DNA of 43,772 bases, from the NCBI GenBank assembly GCA_018398765.1, contig JAHBMJ010005836.1:20202-63973 (forward strand), written 5' to 3'. Made by a program: the position numbers and the translations under genes. Source of the stretch: Chromera velia (taxonomy: Eukaryota; Sar; Chromeraceae). The notes beneath the pieces were generated by a model that did no database searches, was not told the DNA's origin, and was given only the letters and a program-made list of their open reading frames with translations. How positions within the stretch are numbered: position 1 is the stretch's first letter; each line of letters opens with the position of its first letter. Positions 20,768 through 33,317 of the stretch are shown in pieces.

Positions 20768-22861
20768 TCTGCAAACATCTGCCCTCTCTTGAGAGTAATG
20801 ACGGGTAGTTATGTGCAGTGGGAAGAGCTGGAAAAGACCTTTTTGACTTGCTTTGGCAGGAAAGTTCAGGATGAGATTCACTTGCTGAGGTCCTGCTTAC
20901 ACAATGTACAGATACGAAGAAGGAGAGACAGAAGCTTGTCAGACGTCGTTGACCAATTAACATATTAGCAGAATAAAGAAGCACGTGTCGATTAAAAACC
21001 GGATGTATGGAAATTATGTAATAGGTGGCTGTTTCAGCTGGTAGGGGAGTATGGGAGAGTGCAAAAAAAAAATTGAGAGATGATCGCCCTTGTATCGTCA
21101 TTCCAGCCTCTGGCGGGTATATCATGGCGCTACAGGAATGTATAGCCAAATTGGCGTGATTTCATGTTCTTATGCATATGTGAATGAGTAAATACGCTTT
21201 GCTTAGATTAACAAACCAATATTACATGTTATGCCGGGCCCCTGTGGTTAATTGACTAGAGCCTAAATGGTGGCTCACCGGCTTTAACCGCCTCAATTCA
21301 AAAAATTTAATTCAACGGATTCATTTTTTTCTGAAGTACTGTGAGATAAATCTTAAAAACGTAAAAAAAAAATATGTTTTGAATTAATGGATCTTTATTA
21401 GTATCTCTATCATCATCATCATGCATCATCATAAGCCATGATCGTCTGAAAGTCCAAGACTCATACATGATTGTAGATTTTTATCAGTAATTAACATACT
21501 AAGCATATACATAAAGAAGCACTGAAGGAGGAAAATTGATTGCAACCCCACAAAAAGATCTTATATTCAACAAAAAAGTGATCATGTACTATCGTGTACT
21601 ACAGTATATATAATGGACGGAAACTTTGTTCAAGAAAAGTATTTTTCGCAAAACACTACAGCCTAATAGCAAAGTTAATTGCCAAATATTGCTAAATAAG
21701 AGTCCATCATTTAATAATCTGCCTTGCATATCATAACATACCGAACGCTGGATGCCTCTTATGGGCCAATGGCATGCCGATGGTGTATGATGATGATGAT
21801 GAGCAGAGGTTAGCGGAATAAAGTTAAAAGAAAGGGATACGAAACAACCTTTTGGGAACCGGAGTCTTTTATACGCAATTGAGCTTGCCAATAGCTTGCC
21901 AGTCCGGAAGTTCGACAGTTTACAAGCAATATTTCTTAAATTTTGTTTAATGAAGTAACAACTTTCTCTTTAAAAGTTTTTTTCTATGTTTTCTTGATCG
22001 ATTTTCTTATCAAAAACATTTGAAAACGAACTCTGTCTGATACCAAACGCTAGCGGCTAGATTGCGTAACGCCTCATACAGGCCGATGATAACGGTTCTG
22101 ATGAATGCAAATTATCGGGAAAAAACTCGAAAAAACGTGATGGAAGCGATGCTCAGTATCTCTTGCTAGCTAGCTATGCTGAGTAAAGAACACATTCATT
22201 GGCCGGATGCATACAGGAAACGGCGGTCACCGCCTGGTGGCGCAGTGTAGCGCTTTTCTCAATCAGTGTTTTCTTTATGGGGCGCTCCTGCAAAGCCTGA
22301 TGAATATAGCGTCTCGATCACAGAAAAATGGAAAAACGGCTAGACTGTACGCAGTCAAGAGAAGAGCAGTCCAATTTGGGTGTCCGTCTGCATGCAGTAC
22401 GTCTCTCATGTCTGACTGCGGCTGCCTGCATGCACATCTCTCCGTCGGCAGGCATCCGACAGTGTGTGATGGTACAACTCTGTATGCGTTTTCAGAGACA
22501 CGAAGAGCGAACTTCGCAGAAAGAAATACCCGTGCATACAAAAAAAGGGGCACGGCGCGGAACCTGTCTAGTATAGGCACCTCTCTTTTCATCACCCCGT
22601 CCAGTTTGGATCAAACGGGCAGACCAGTTAAACAATCCACTCAATGATTGATGGGGTAGTGCCATGCATGCACGGTTTCTTTCATTTCTTTTCATTTCCT
22701 TTTCATGGGAAACGGGATGGAAATCATTTACTTCTCTTTCTACTCCTCTCCAAAAGAAATGCAAAAGGCTGCCAAAACCTTCCCTTCAGTCCTTCATGCG
22801 CCGTCCTTATGCTACTTGAAGGATATCAAACGTTCACCAAACAACTCTTTGAAGTCCACAG
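20768..22861. other. AT-rich intergenic, no supported gene
   Basis: Begins with the right transposon target duplication (20768-20775). AT-rich, with ATC/ATG-rich stretches at 21405-21430 and 21780-21800. Around 22200-22650 the sequence is less AT-rich, with TGCATGCA at 22389 and 22427 and GGCGGTCACCGCC at about 22223. Overlapping open frames occur on both strands but none has recognisable domains. It may hold the 3' part of the gene ending at 22862 or a promoter-like segment. Confidence 0.5.
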
Positions 22862-25800
22862 TCACCGCCCGTCTCCCAAATCGTCAAATATTAAGTTCTT
22901 ACCCGTCACATTCCACAACTGCGTGAGTGAAGATCCTTCCTCCTGCACGCCTTCTCCTGCCAGTGCATGGACCTGCACCTCTTCCCTCACTTCATCCCCC
23001 TCCTCTTCTCCCTGTTCTTCTTCCCCCTCCTCTTCCCTCTGTTCTTCTCTAGCTTCTTCTTCCCCCTCCCCCTTCTCTCCCCTACCCCCTAGCTGAATTT
23101 GGACCCGAGCAAAATCCATCCCAGGCTCCGACCGTCCCTCCACAACTTCATCCTCCTCAACCCAATACCCAAACACTTCTAGCCAAGTCCCATTTGCAGA
23201 AATACCCTCATAAGCCCCCCCCCTGGGGTCAAAAACAAAAGTTCCATTCGAGAACACAGTCAGCAGGGCGCCACTGTCGAGGGTTGCTGAACGGTTTGCC
23301 TCGAATTCCACTACAGTTCCTTGACGAATAATTCGGAAAGCCGAGACGCTAAATGCATCCCACTCCCTGTCTTCGTCGTTTCTGGTGAGGTCCCCGACAA
23401 GGAGAGAGTCCGCTTCCGTCTCGAAAAAATCGTCCTTTGCAAAGGGCGCAAAGTTCACCGCAAACGCGAGGAACTGAGTGGTTTGAGGTCCTGCATCAGA
23501 AACAGAGTGCTGAATGAAAAGCTGAGCAGCAGAAAGAAAGAGAAAAAGATCCCCCCCCCTTTAAGATTTCTGTCCAATCCGCGATGACACGACTAAATTC
23601 AAAACAATGAAAGGCATGTCCTCATGGACAGAGACAATGCCGCATAGAGAAGAAGGAAGGGACATTTAGACAAGGAGCAGGACAGAGATTATTTCCGAAT
23701 AGAGAAGAAAGAACGGACATTCAGACAATTAAGCAGCTGGACAGGAGAATATGCCAACCGACACACCGAAATAGCTGAAGTTGTCGTCGCTCATCATCAT
23801 CAGGAGACGGCGCCCATCCGAAAGAGTAGGGCCGAACGCCATGCCTTCAAGATTGTCCTGCAGCCACGCGACAGTTGAAAAGACATCAACCATCACTCAC
23901 TCACCCACCCATTCTTTCACTCACTCAGTCCCACAAAAAAACAAAAACTCACTCGCTCACTCACTCATTCACTCAGTCAGTCATTCAATGAATCAGTCAG
24001 TAATTAATTCACTTGCTCAAGCCACTCCCTCAGCCTCCCACCCACCCACCCACCCACCCACTTCCTGACCACCACTTCTCCAGTCTCTTCCCCAACGTTG
24101 AAGACCAGGTCCTTCTGAAGAACCGTCAGGTCCTCTGAGGGACTGCAGGGGACAAGACCAGTGTGTGCGTTGTTAGGGGAAGCACCAGCGAAGCCCTTAC
24201 AATGCGCACTGTAGTATATACATCTTGGCTGGCTCACTGCGTGTCTCAAGAAGCGCAAAAGATTTCACCCACATTCAACAAGTACTTTTTGAGACACATT
24301 CCCGACTACCCAGGTGCATCCATTTGCTCTCACGCGAGCACACACACACAGAAACAAGCAGTAGAAGGTTGTCCTCCTTAATTTCACTTGCAGTCCGATT
24401 AACAAAATGCCGACGAGCGCAGATCGGCACAACCACACAAGCACATACACATGACCCCTTAATTGCTCCCCGAGGAGATCAGATGAAATGCTGAGATTAA
24501 GACAAAAGTACCACAGTGGAGGTTGACTGGACGAAGCACTCACTGCAGAAAGAAAGGGAAGATGGAACCTACATGTCCTTGAGGCTGAAGACTGCCGCCA
24601 CGTCCGTTACCCCGTCAACAACACATGCCTCGTACAGAGAGACGGTGAAGCCTCTGTCTGGGGCACCAGTGGCAAAGCTCCTCTCGAGGGTGAGAAACCG
24701 GCGGGCGCTTCTGCAAACAGACGGGGACGATTGATTCATCACACCGATCGATCAGCTTGAGTCAGAAAATGACAGGCAGATGAATAAGCGGCTGACAATT
24801 CTGCAGAAACTTGAAGGAGGCAAGATGACGAGGGGCGGTAAGAAGAGCAAAAGACACACTTTGACCAAGAATTCAAAGGGCTGAATGAACGAGGAAGGAA
24901 CTGAACGAAGAGGTTCAGGCAAGGAAGGATGCAGGGAGGGAGGAACGAAGAGGGAGGGAGGGAGGGAAGGAAAGAAGAAAGCACAAAGAGAGCACGGAGG
25001 AACGAAGGAAGGGCAGCATCGAGGGAGGAGGCAGAAGGAGGCGAGAAAAGTTGCTGAAAGAACTTGAAAGAGGAAGTGACTGTCCACGAGCGCCTCCCTC
25101 CCTCCCTCCCTACCGTTCAATCGGAAGCACTTCAACGAGACCCAGGTCAGCAAATTTGTCTGCACATGCAGGTTTTTTCACACCATGAACGACTTCAACA
25201 GTCGCTTTCCAGACAGAGGGCCCTTCATTCATTCACTCACTCAATCACTCACTCACTCATTCCCTACATGCACGTACGCTCGCATGCACACGCACACAAA
25301 CACAGAGACAGAGTGAAAGGGAAAGAAAGAGACACACACGCAGACACACAGATGCATCGATGCTTATGCTCTTCTGACGAGAATGACCTGGTGAGATGGG
25401 TGCGACGGGTATGGGGTCGGTCAGGTAGACAAATTCCGGGGGGTCTGCATGCAGTGACACACACAAAAACACATGCAAGGATTCGAAACGATGCACACAA
25501 GCCTGCCCATCTATCCACTTGCATATCTACTCACGTCACTCAGTGATACCGAAGGTTGATGCGCATCAATCATGCAATCAAAAAGCCTGAGTCTACCCTT
25601 TTCGCTGTCTCGCCCTTCTTTCTACTCACTTGCAGAACAAACTCGAGACAGTGAAGCATGCAACTCTCCTCCCCTCTCAGCCCACCTGTGTGAGAGTCTG
25701 CAGGGGCTGATTTGAAGAAGACTCTGGCAAGGCTCCCGTTGATGAGGTTCGCCTCCTCCCCGTCCTGCATGAATGCAAGAAGGCAGAAAGAAAGAAAGCA

Positions 25801-26757
25801 AAAAAGGACAGCGAATGTTAGGGAACAATAACCAAGTAAGGGAAAGGTAAAGAGGCTGGCAGCACAAGATGAAAAGAAAGACACAACGGAATGCCAAAAA
25901 AAAAAAGTCTTAGAACAGAAAGAGAGAAGAAGGCGGACCTGAGTGAGTGCTCCCTCAACCCCAGCCACCCACACTTTTGCACCTGCATCTGCTCCTGTGT
26001 CCCAATCAATCAGGAAACTATTTGCAAGTGCCTCGTGCCCCAAATTCTTCCGCACTCCCACCGTGTGGTTCACTCCGATGTATCGCTCCGGAATCGGAAT
26101 TTCTTTTCCTGCAAGAAGGATCGAGATTTCATAGCTGTGCTCCTGTGCATCTATTTCTGCCAGAGAATTTTTAACTACCTCTGCCAGAGAACATTGTGCC
26201 ATCCAGGATGCTGCCAGTCTGTCAGACAATGATGGAAGGTTGACTTCCTTTCAGACTGACTGACTGACTGACCCACCGGTAGCAGTCCCGTTCACAAAGA
26301 TTTGGAAGATCTCCGGAACTCGACCGTCCTCATTTTGTTCGCTTGAGATCCAGAGGAAGCCCTCGGAGTCCTGGGTGATCCCTTCTGTGTCGAGACTTCT
26401 GTCGATGTCTGTGCCGTCTGGATTCTTCAACGTCGTGGAGGAGGAGAACACGATGTCACCCTCATCCAACGATCCATCACTGACATTCACAGAGAAGGTA
26501 AAGAATTTACTCGGGATACCGACTCCACGATGATCAGAGAGGGCGTACCATACGTTGCGGTCGGCATCGAAGGTGAGGGCAGAGAGGCCACCCAGGGTTA
26601 CACCGTCTACCTTCGTGCCAGAGGGAAACTCGACAGACCCGATGAAGGTGGCACTCGTCTTGGGAATGCAGGGTCCGGGGAAGGTTGGCGCATGCGTTTG
26701 TACGGTAGCCAAGATGCCAAACAGCGAACACAACCACAGAAGAGTACTGGGCATCAT
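22862..26757 (-). CDS. Secreted phytase-like esterase with C-terminal cadherin/VCBS-like domain
   Basis: 568 residues from 8 exons: 26757-26277, 26108-25939, 25764-25686, 25159-25114, 24710-24573, 24142-24070, 23857-23767, 23490-22862. All intron phases join correctly. A signal peptide is visible (MMPSTLLWLCSLFGILATVQ). The main domain matches the esterase-like phytase family (beta-propeller, PF13449 type): GGLSALTFDADRNVWYALSD, DTEGITQDSEGFLWISSE, RFLTLERSFATG, then DNLEGMAFGPTLSDGR followed by MMMSDDNFS. The last exon adds a beta-rich repeat like bacterial VCBS/Big_9 domains (NFAPFAKDDFFETEADSLLV, LLTVFSNGTFVFDP). A Glu-rich linker and a short C-terminus follow. A GTAAGA donor at 22902 leaves open an alternative 3' end. 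Likely exported; substrate unproven. It is divergent from the gene at 27386. Confidence 0.85.
23881..24060. repeat. CACT/CATT/CCAC simple repeats in an intron
   Basis: Intronic simple repeat between the last two short exons of the phytase-like gene. The CCAC run reaches the 5' splice region of exon 24142-24070. Confidence 0.85.
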
Positions 26758-26822
26758 TTTGTTGGCTCATGAATTGTTCTTTGTTTATTCTGAAAACGGA
26801 ATGTCAAACGCAACTCATCTCC

Positions 26823-27125
26823 TGCATGCATCCGCACACCATTTTTGATCGGCGCTCGTTGCGACAAGTTTTCTGTGTCAAGCTGCAGTTCACGCACGTA
26901 TATTCTGTTCAGACCCCAAACGGATCAAGAATGTTGTGCCGAGACGCCGTAATGCTTGGAGCTGAAGCTTGAAGTCGATGCAATGAAATGAAACTGCATG
27001 ATTCAGTTTGCCGTCTCCGCACGATTAATCGGGTACAAGTTAACAGCTAGAGCCCCGGCATGCACTCAATTTCCGGGGGCCCGCGGCAGCGTCACAAGCC
27101 CCGCGGGCCCCGGCCGCGCCTTACT
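26823..27125. promoter_or_regulatory. GC-palindrome/TGCATGCA island, putative bidirectional promoter 3
   Basis: Lies between divergent starts at 26757 (minus) and 27386 (plus). It holds TGCATGCA at 26823-26830, GCATGCA at 27058-27064, and an 11-bp inverted repeat GGGGCCCGCGG (27076-27086) / CCGCGGGCCCC (27101-27111) with a 14-nt loop. Confidence 0.5.
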
Positions 27126-27385
27126 AAGTGGAAAGGTGGAGACTTCAAACATTCGACCGAATCGACCCATAAGAAATCGACCTGCAAGTGCGACTACACC
27201 ACTCTACAACGACCAATGCTCTCTACATCTATCCAGAAAGTGAGCTTTCATCAGCAGTTTTCACTCACTTGCACAAGGTAGGCAGAACGACTGCAAAGAT
27301 TCCGATCGCACACACGGGCCAAGTGAGACAAACTGTCTTACCTTGATTCTCAAGACCGTCTTGCACCTCTGCAGTCCCGTGCAAG

Positions 27386-28408
27386 ATGCCGAATCAAAAG
27401 GTGCAGACCCTAAACCACAAGGTCCCTCTCCCAAAGTTTCCCCTCAACCCAAAAGTCACAAAGCGCTACTCCTCCCGCTTTCAGTACGTCGGCCCTGTCC
27501 CCAAATGGTCGGAGCCCACTCTGATTGTCTCCACTGACCCCAGTGTGCCCCGCATCGTCACCCCGGCCTTCTCCGAACTGCCAGAGCACCCCTTTGCATT
27601 TCCAGAGAAGCCCTACTTCCACCCACACAGACGGTACGACGACGTGAAGGACTGTCTTCCCGCATTCCCAAATCCCGAAGACACCTCTCAGTGGCAGGGG
27701 CACGGACAAGGAAGGGCTTTGGTTGACCCCTCCAAGAGCATTTCCTCACGGCCAGTCGACCACCTCAACTACAGGGCAAACCCAACCATGCTGATGACCA
27801 CAACAGCAGCAAAGACGCCGTTCCTCATCGCTCCCCATGGACCGTGAGTCGAGGGACCTCATGCATTTGTTGGTCCGCTGATTTTTTGACTGACCTGAGT
27901 AGCGAGTGCTGTCTACCCTTTTTCAGCCGAACGTTAAAGTGCTTTTCCTTTTCCTCCTTCCACTCCCCTTACCCCCGTCTCCCTTTTCACACACTTCAAT
28001 ACTTGAATTGCCTCCCTCCCCCTTTCTGACAGTTTTCCTGCATGCCTAATTTCACTTCTTCCTCCACTCCCTCCTGCATGCAGCGTTCCCTTCCCCTCTG
28101 AATTCGGGGGGCTCCTCGCACACACAGGGCACGAAAACGTCCCTGCCTCCTGCCACGCCTCCGTGCCAGTCAACTTCGTACAGCAGCTCTCCTCCAACGT
28201 CTACGTCCCCCCAATCCCAGAGGCCCGGCCCGACGACACCTCTGTGCCCCCCGGCACGGCTAGACAGATCAACCCCTGGGCCAACAAACACCCCAAAGCC
28301 TCCACGTACGTATACGACCCCGACAGTTCCAACTTTGCACGGCCCTACGGAGTGCCCAAGGGAGGCTCCGAGTCCCTCGCACGACCCAGATACGGGGGCA
28401 GACACTAA
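27386..28408 (+). CDS. Proline-rich hypothetical protein, two exons
   Basis: 260 residues; exons 27386-27843 and 28084-28408, donor ACC|GTGAGT and acceptor TGCATGCAG, phase 2. Not recognised. It is basic and rich in Pro, Lys, His and Tyr at the N-terminus (KVPLPKFPLNPKVTKRYSSR, HPFAFPEKPYFHPHRRYDD) and Gly/Pro/Tyr-rich at the C-terminus (PPIPEARPDD, YVYDPDSSNFARPYG). No signal peptide, membrane helix or cysteine cluster. The regular aromatic-Pro spacing resembles structural or cytoskeleton-associated proteins, but this is only an impression. The 3' acceptor is itself part of a TGCATGCA palindrome (28075-28082). It may share a promoter with the phytase-like gene. Confidence 0.75.
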
Positions 28409-30470
28409 AAGGGCAACCTAGGGGGATCCAGTCAATCAGGGGGAGGGGGGGGGGATCTGAATTTTAGGAACAAAAGTCTGAAGAGGGAGAGGAACAGAAG
28501 GGGTGTGTGAAAGGCAAAGGACAACAGAGGTGCCAGGCGACTTTCCTGACTTCTTTCTTCTCTCTGGGTCTCTGGGGCAGAGAGCAAAGAGGACCTGCCT
28601 GCCCTGTTCTGTCTGTTTGGAGAAGACACAAAACGAAGAAGGGACGAAGGAGAGGGAGAAGCAGCGTGTGTCCGTTTTCGGGGAGAGAAGCAAAGCGACG
28701 TCTTTCGTCATCTGGTGCGTGTCTGTGCCGTCTTGCAAACTTTCCTCTCCTTACAGTCCTGCGTAGATTTGTGTAAGTGTGTGTGTGCGTGGTGAGTCGA
28801 GGAGAGGAGAGGAGAGGTGCCTGCACGGCTGGAATTGGTCCGTGCACATAGAGATGCCGCGTCATCTCATGTGCAGATGAAGAAGCGAAGGGGGGGGGTT
28901 GAAATCTAGGCCGGGTCTGTCTCAGTCTCTTTCTCGCTTGTCTTGCGTGAAGCGAAGTTTTCCAATTCAGCTACTCAAAAGTTGGGGTCTTCACTCTCTG
29001 TACTTTCTTCATCCTGTCTCGATCAATCAGTCTAGACGTTCTTCCCTTTTTCTTGTCTGGAGAAGAAGGGTAAGAGAAGAGGGAGAGAGAGAGAGAGTCA
29101 TGCAATCCGTTATTGCACCTTTCGACTGTGCACGCACTTTCATTCCAGTTCCCTGCTCCGCATTGTGCCACACAGGGTGGCCACTTGTTTGCATACACAT
29201 CAATAATTGATTAGCGCACTTCGGGAGATAGAAAGGGGAGGAGGGAAAGGGGGCGTTGACTGACTCCGCTCTACCTTTTTGTTTGTGTTTGTTTCTCACT
29301 GCACAACGTACTATCAAAAAGCGACCCTAGCCATTACCGTCAGCTAGGAGACAAGAATGAATCGACTGATAATGAAGACACACCCGACGATCTGACCATG
29401 CAGTTGAATAACAAACGCACCTACAATCAAGGTACATGATTACCAAGCAAGAAATTCAAGAAACTAAGCAGCAAACGAGTAAAATATTCAATGCATCAAG
29501 GACTGAGCTGAAGCTGCTGAACCGCAAATTAATCGATCAAAGGGTAGCCGATATGGGAACATGACCTAAAACACGATAAGGCGGAACTCCTGATGTCCTC
29601 ATTGCTCGATCAACCAATATGCTAGCCAATATGTTCATTAATTTTTTAAAGTGAATAGTAAACTGAAACTTATAGACTGGAATATTAGCCAAAATGGCAA
29701 GACCTAGACCAAAACTGTAAAAAGCTGTTAAGAGTTATCGCAAATCAAAGTAGAAAGCTTCATATTATCTAAAAGTCCAGGTAAGTTCAGGCATCGTCAT
29801 GCCATCATAAAGTTCATGCTAATGATTCATCTTATGCTAGATCTTATGTAAGTTATTTTATCTAAACCTCTAAAGCTGAAACTAATACCACACCAGAATT
29901 TTAAATAAATCATTGATTGGACTTAGAATTGGACAAAGCTGCCTGCGAGCCAAGTTTGAATTATCGAATAATATAAATACACAACATAATCATCATACGT
30001 CATCGCCATCGGCCCATAATGGGCGTCTAACGTTCGGCAAGTCACGACATGCAAGGCAGATTGCATGTATAAAATTACTATAAAAAAAATTGTTATGTTT
30101 CTGCCAACTTTCTGGTTTTTTAATAATATAATTGTAGCTTCGATTGACACACTGACTCTTGCTTCCAACCTTAGGTCTTATGTGAACGATCGATGATACG
30201 CAGGCTAACAATTGAGCTGACGATCCTCCACACGAACGAGTCAGAAAGGCAGAACGCAAGAGCTAGCTTTTCAAAAAGACTAGAACCAATTTAATGCAAC
30301 CGAAAACGCGATCTAAAACTCTAGAAGTCAAAGCGCGCAGCAAAGATTGACGTCCTCAGCAACTTGCATGAAAGGATCTACTGAGCACAAGCGACGCCAC
30401 AACGCCACGCTACAGGGTGATCAACAGAATGGTGATGCAGGCATCCGCCTAGGTGCGTACAACCGCTACT
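28409..30470. other. Intergenic, no supported gene
   Basis: A G-run (28440-28454), a GGAGA tract (28799-28816) and GA-rich 3' flank. From about 29320 to 30300 it is AT-rich with no coding character. No terminal inverted repeats were found for this AT-rich block. Confidence 0.55.
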
Positions 30471-30499
30471 GTTCCTCCACTCTCTAGTCCACTCCTCTA

Positions 30500-30671
30500 A
30501 AATTCATTCTCTCCCTTTGTGTCCCACTTCTGCGCTTCCTCACTTCGTCATCCCTCCAGCTTTCCCTATCACGCCCCATCATCACAGGAAGAGCAGCATT
30601 CCAACTTCGCAGCTTTTGGCCGCTTCTTAACCTAGCTGCTCCGAAAAACAGAAGGGCAGTGGGCCACTTGA

Positions 30672-30703
<32 letters not shown>

Positions 30704-30850
30704 GCACGCACACACACACACACACACACTCACACTCACACAGTCCCCCGTTCTCCCAGTCCTCCACTGACTCGATCAACCAATCAAACAATGAATCCAA
30801 CAGACAGAGATACTTTCACACACACACACACACACACACATACACACAAC
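30500..30850. repeat. Diverged satellite monomer and (CA)n microsatellites
   Basis: At about 30540-30660 there is one degenerate copy of the 189-bp satellite unit (CATCATCACAGGAAGAGCAG, then a C-for-CCC variant). It is followed by CA/CGCA tracts at 30672-30742 and 30818-30848. Confidence 0.8.
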
Positions 30851-31032
30851 TGGAGAAAGACCTAGAGACACAGACAGACAGAGAGACAGAGAGAGGGAAA
30901 GAGGAAGTGCTATTTAAAAGTAGAAAGACGCACGCGACTTGATCTTCCTGTTCCATTCCTTCTTTTCGCTTGTCCATCCTCTCAGGGTCTTTATGGAATT
31001 CCAGATCGCATCCGTGCTTTCGCGGTGTTCAT

Positions 31033-31108
31033 ATGACCGACTTCACCAAGTTGCCTGCTCTCTCTTCACAAACTGCCGTCGACGCTCCCCTCACCGTCAT
31101 GCAGCTCT
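31033..31108 (+). CDS. Candidate isolated first exon
   Basis: ATG followed by 25 coding-like codons (MTDFTKLPALSSQTAVDAPL) ending at CTCT|GTGAGT. It is upstream of the satellite array and no phase-compatible second exon was found; the satellite acceptor would create TGA. Possibly a displaced or dead 5' exon, or chance. Confidence 0.22.
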
Positions 31109-31289
31109 GTGAGTACACAGGGCACACACGAGCATCAGACTACAATCAAAGAGGCACGACAGAGACTACAAAGAGAAACAGCACACCCCTGGACGGTCCT
31201 CTCAAGATCTTTTCTTCATCGCGATCCACTCTGAGTCACTGACTCCATCTCTCCTCTACTTCCCGTTCTCGCTCTCGATCTCGTGACGA

Positions 31290-33000
31290 CCCCTCCTTCT
31301 GCCATTCATTGCCTACCTCCCCTTCCACCTGCTGTTCATTCTCCTCACTCCTCATTCCCCCCATTTTCCAACTTTCCCCATCATCACAGGAAGAGCAGCA
31401 TTCCCAACTTCGCAGCCTTCGGCCGCTTCTTAACCTGCTCCGGGGAAAACAGAAGCCCCTTCATTCACTCCACACCAACCCTACTTCCCCTATCTCTTTC
31501 TCCCCCTCACCTTCCACCTGCTGTTCATTCATCTCACTCCTCACCCCCTCTCCTCCAGCTTTCCCCATCATCACAGGAAGAGCAGCATTCCCAGCTTCGC
31601 AGCCTTCGGCCGCTTCTTAACCTGCTCCGGGGAAAACAGAAGCCCCTTCATTCACTCCACACCTACCCTACTTCCCCCCTCTCTCTCTCTGTCCACTTGC
31701 TGTTCATTCTTCTCACTCCTCAACCCCCCCATCTTCCAACTTTCCCCATCATCACAGGAAGAGCAGCATTCCCAACTTCGCAGCCTTCGGCCGCTTCTTA
31801 ACCTGCTCCGGGGAAAACAGAAGCCCCTTCATTCACTCCATACCTACCCTACTTCCCCTCTCTCTTTCTCCCCCTCACCTTCCACCTGCTGTTCATTCTC
31901 CTCACTCCTCAACCCCCCCATCTTCCAACTTTCCCCATCATCACAGGAAGAGCAGCATTCCCAACTTCGCAGCCTTCGGCCGCTTCTTAACCTGCTCCGG
32001 GGAAAACAGAAGCCCCTTCATTCACTCCACACCTACCCTACTTCCCCTCTCTCTTTCTCCCCCTCACCTTCCACCTGCTGTTCATTCTCCTCACTCCTCA
32101 CCCCCTCTCCTCCAGCTTTCCCCATCATCACAGGAAGAGCAGCATTCCCAGCTTCGCAGCCTTCGGCCGCTTCTTAACCTGCTCCGGGGAAAACAGAAGC
32201 CCCTTCATTCACTCCACACCTACCCTACTTCCCCTCTCTCTTTCTCCGTCCACCTGCTGTTCATTCTTCTCACTCCTCAACCCCCCCATCTTCCAACTTT
32301 CCCCATCATCACAGGAACAGCAGCATTCCCAACTTCGCAGCCTTCGGCCGCTTCTTGACCTGCTCCGGGGAAAACAGAAGCCCCTTTTCACTCCACACCT
32401 ACCCTACTACCCTACTTCCCCTCTCTCTTTCTCCCCCTCACCTTCCACCTGCTGTTCATTCATCTCACTCCTCACCCCCTCTCCTCCAGCTTTCCCCATC
32501 ATCACAGGAAGAGCAGCATTCCCAGCTTCGCAGCCTTCGGCCGCTTCTTAACCTGCTCCGGGGAAAACAGAAGCCCCTTCATTCACTCCACACCTACCCT
32601 ACTTCCCCTCTCTCTTTCTCCCCCTCACCTTCCACCTGCTGTTCATTCTCCTCACTCCTCAACCCCCCCATCTTCCAACTTTCCCCATCATCACAGGAAC
32701 AGCAGCATTCCCAGCTTCGCAGCCTTCGGCCGCTTCTTAACCTGCTCCGGGGAAAACAGAAGCCCCTTCATTCACTCCACACCTACCCTACTTCCCCTCT
32801 CTCTTTCTCCCCCTCACCTTCCACCTGCTGTTCATTCATCTCACTCCTCACCCCCCCTCCTCCAACTTTCCCCATCATCACAGGAAGAGCAGCATTCCCA
32901 ACTTCGCAGCCTTCGGCCGCTTCTTGACCTGCTCCGGGGAAAACAGAAGCCCCTTCATTCACTCCACACCTACCCTACTTCCCCTCTCTCCCTCCCCGTT
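31290..33000. repeat. 189-bp satellite array, nine units
   Basis: The marker CATCATCACAGGAA recurs at about 31378, 31567, 31749, 31938, 32127, 32306, 32499, 32687 and 32876, with spacings of 179-193 bp, mostly 188-189. Each unit is a plus-strand pyrimidine-rich half followed by CACAGGAAGAGCAGCATTCC and a GC-richer half (TTCGGCCGCTTCTTAACC). Two subtypes differ in the segment before the marker (CATCTTCCAAC versus CTCCTCCAGC) and are interspersed. Long open frames here are repeat artefacts. Confidence 0.95.
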
Positions 33001-33136
33001 CACCTCAACCTCCTCACGAGAGAGAAAAACAAGCAACCTAGATAAATGCAAACACTAAATAGCCACACGAAGATCCGCGGTTTTGAAAGAACAAAAAACA
33101 ACGTCCCTCAACGGGAAGGATTGCCAACATGGTCTC

Positions 33137-33285
33137 ACGATCTCACATGGTCTCACGACAACCGACAAGGAGCGGAAAGAAAGACAAACACAAGAGAAGA
33201 GAAAACAAGACAAGACAAAAAGAAGCTACACGGAAACGACCAGAAACTTTCGAAAGACCCAAAACACAATCCAGCACACACACAA

Positions 33286-33317
<32 letters not shown>

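Noticed and set aside
22207-22647. Overlapping ORFs on both strands
   Set aside because: Open in several frames with no domain, splice context or signal peptide; likely chance in less AT-rich DNA.
29320-30300. Second DNA transposon in the AT-rich block
   Set aside because: I could not find terminal inverted repeats or target duplications.
31283-32927. Long plus-strand ORFs with repeated LRSLRPLLNLLRGKQKP
   Set aside because: Products of the 189-bp satellite; frames are lost wherever units differ in length.
31033-33000. Idea that the satellite units are tandem alternative exons of the candidate exon at 31033
   Set aside because: The donor at 31108 leaves phase 1 and joining to the unit acceptor would make TGA immediately; the units also contain in-frame stops.
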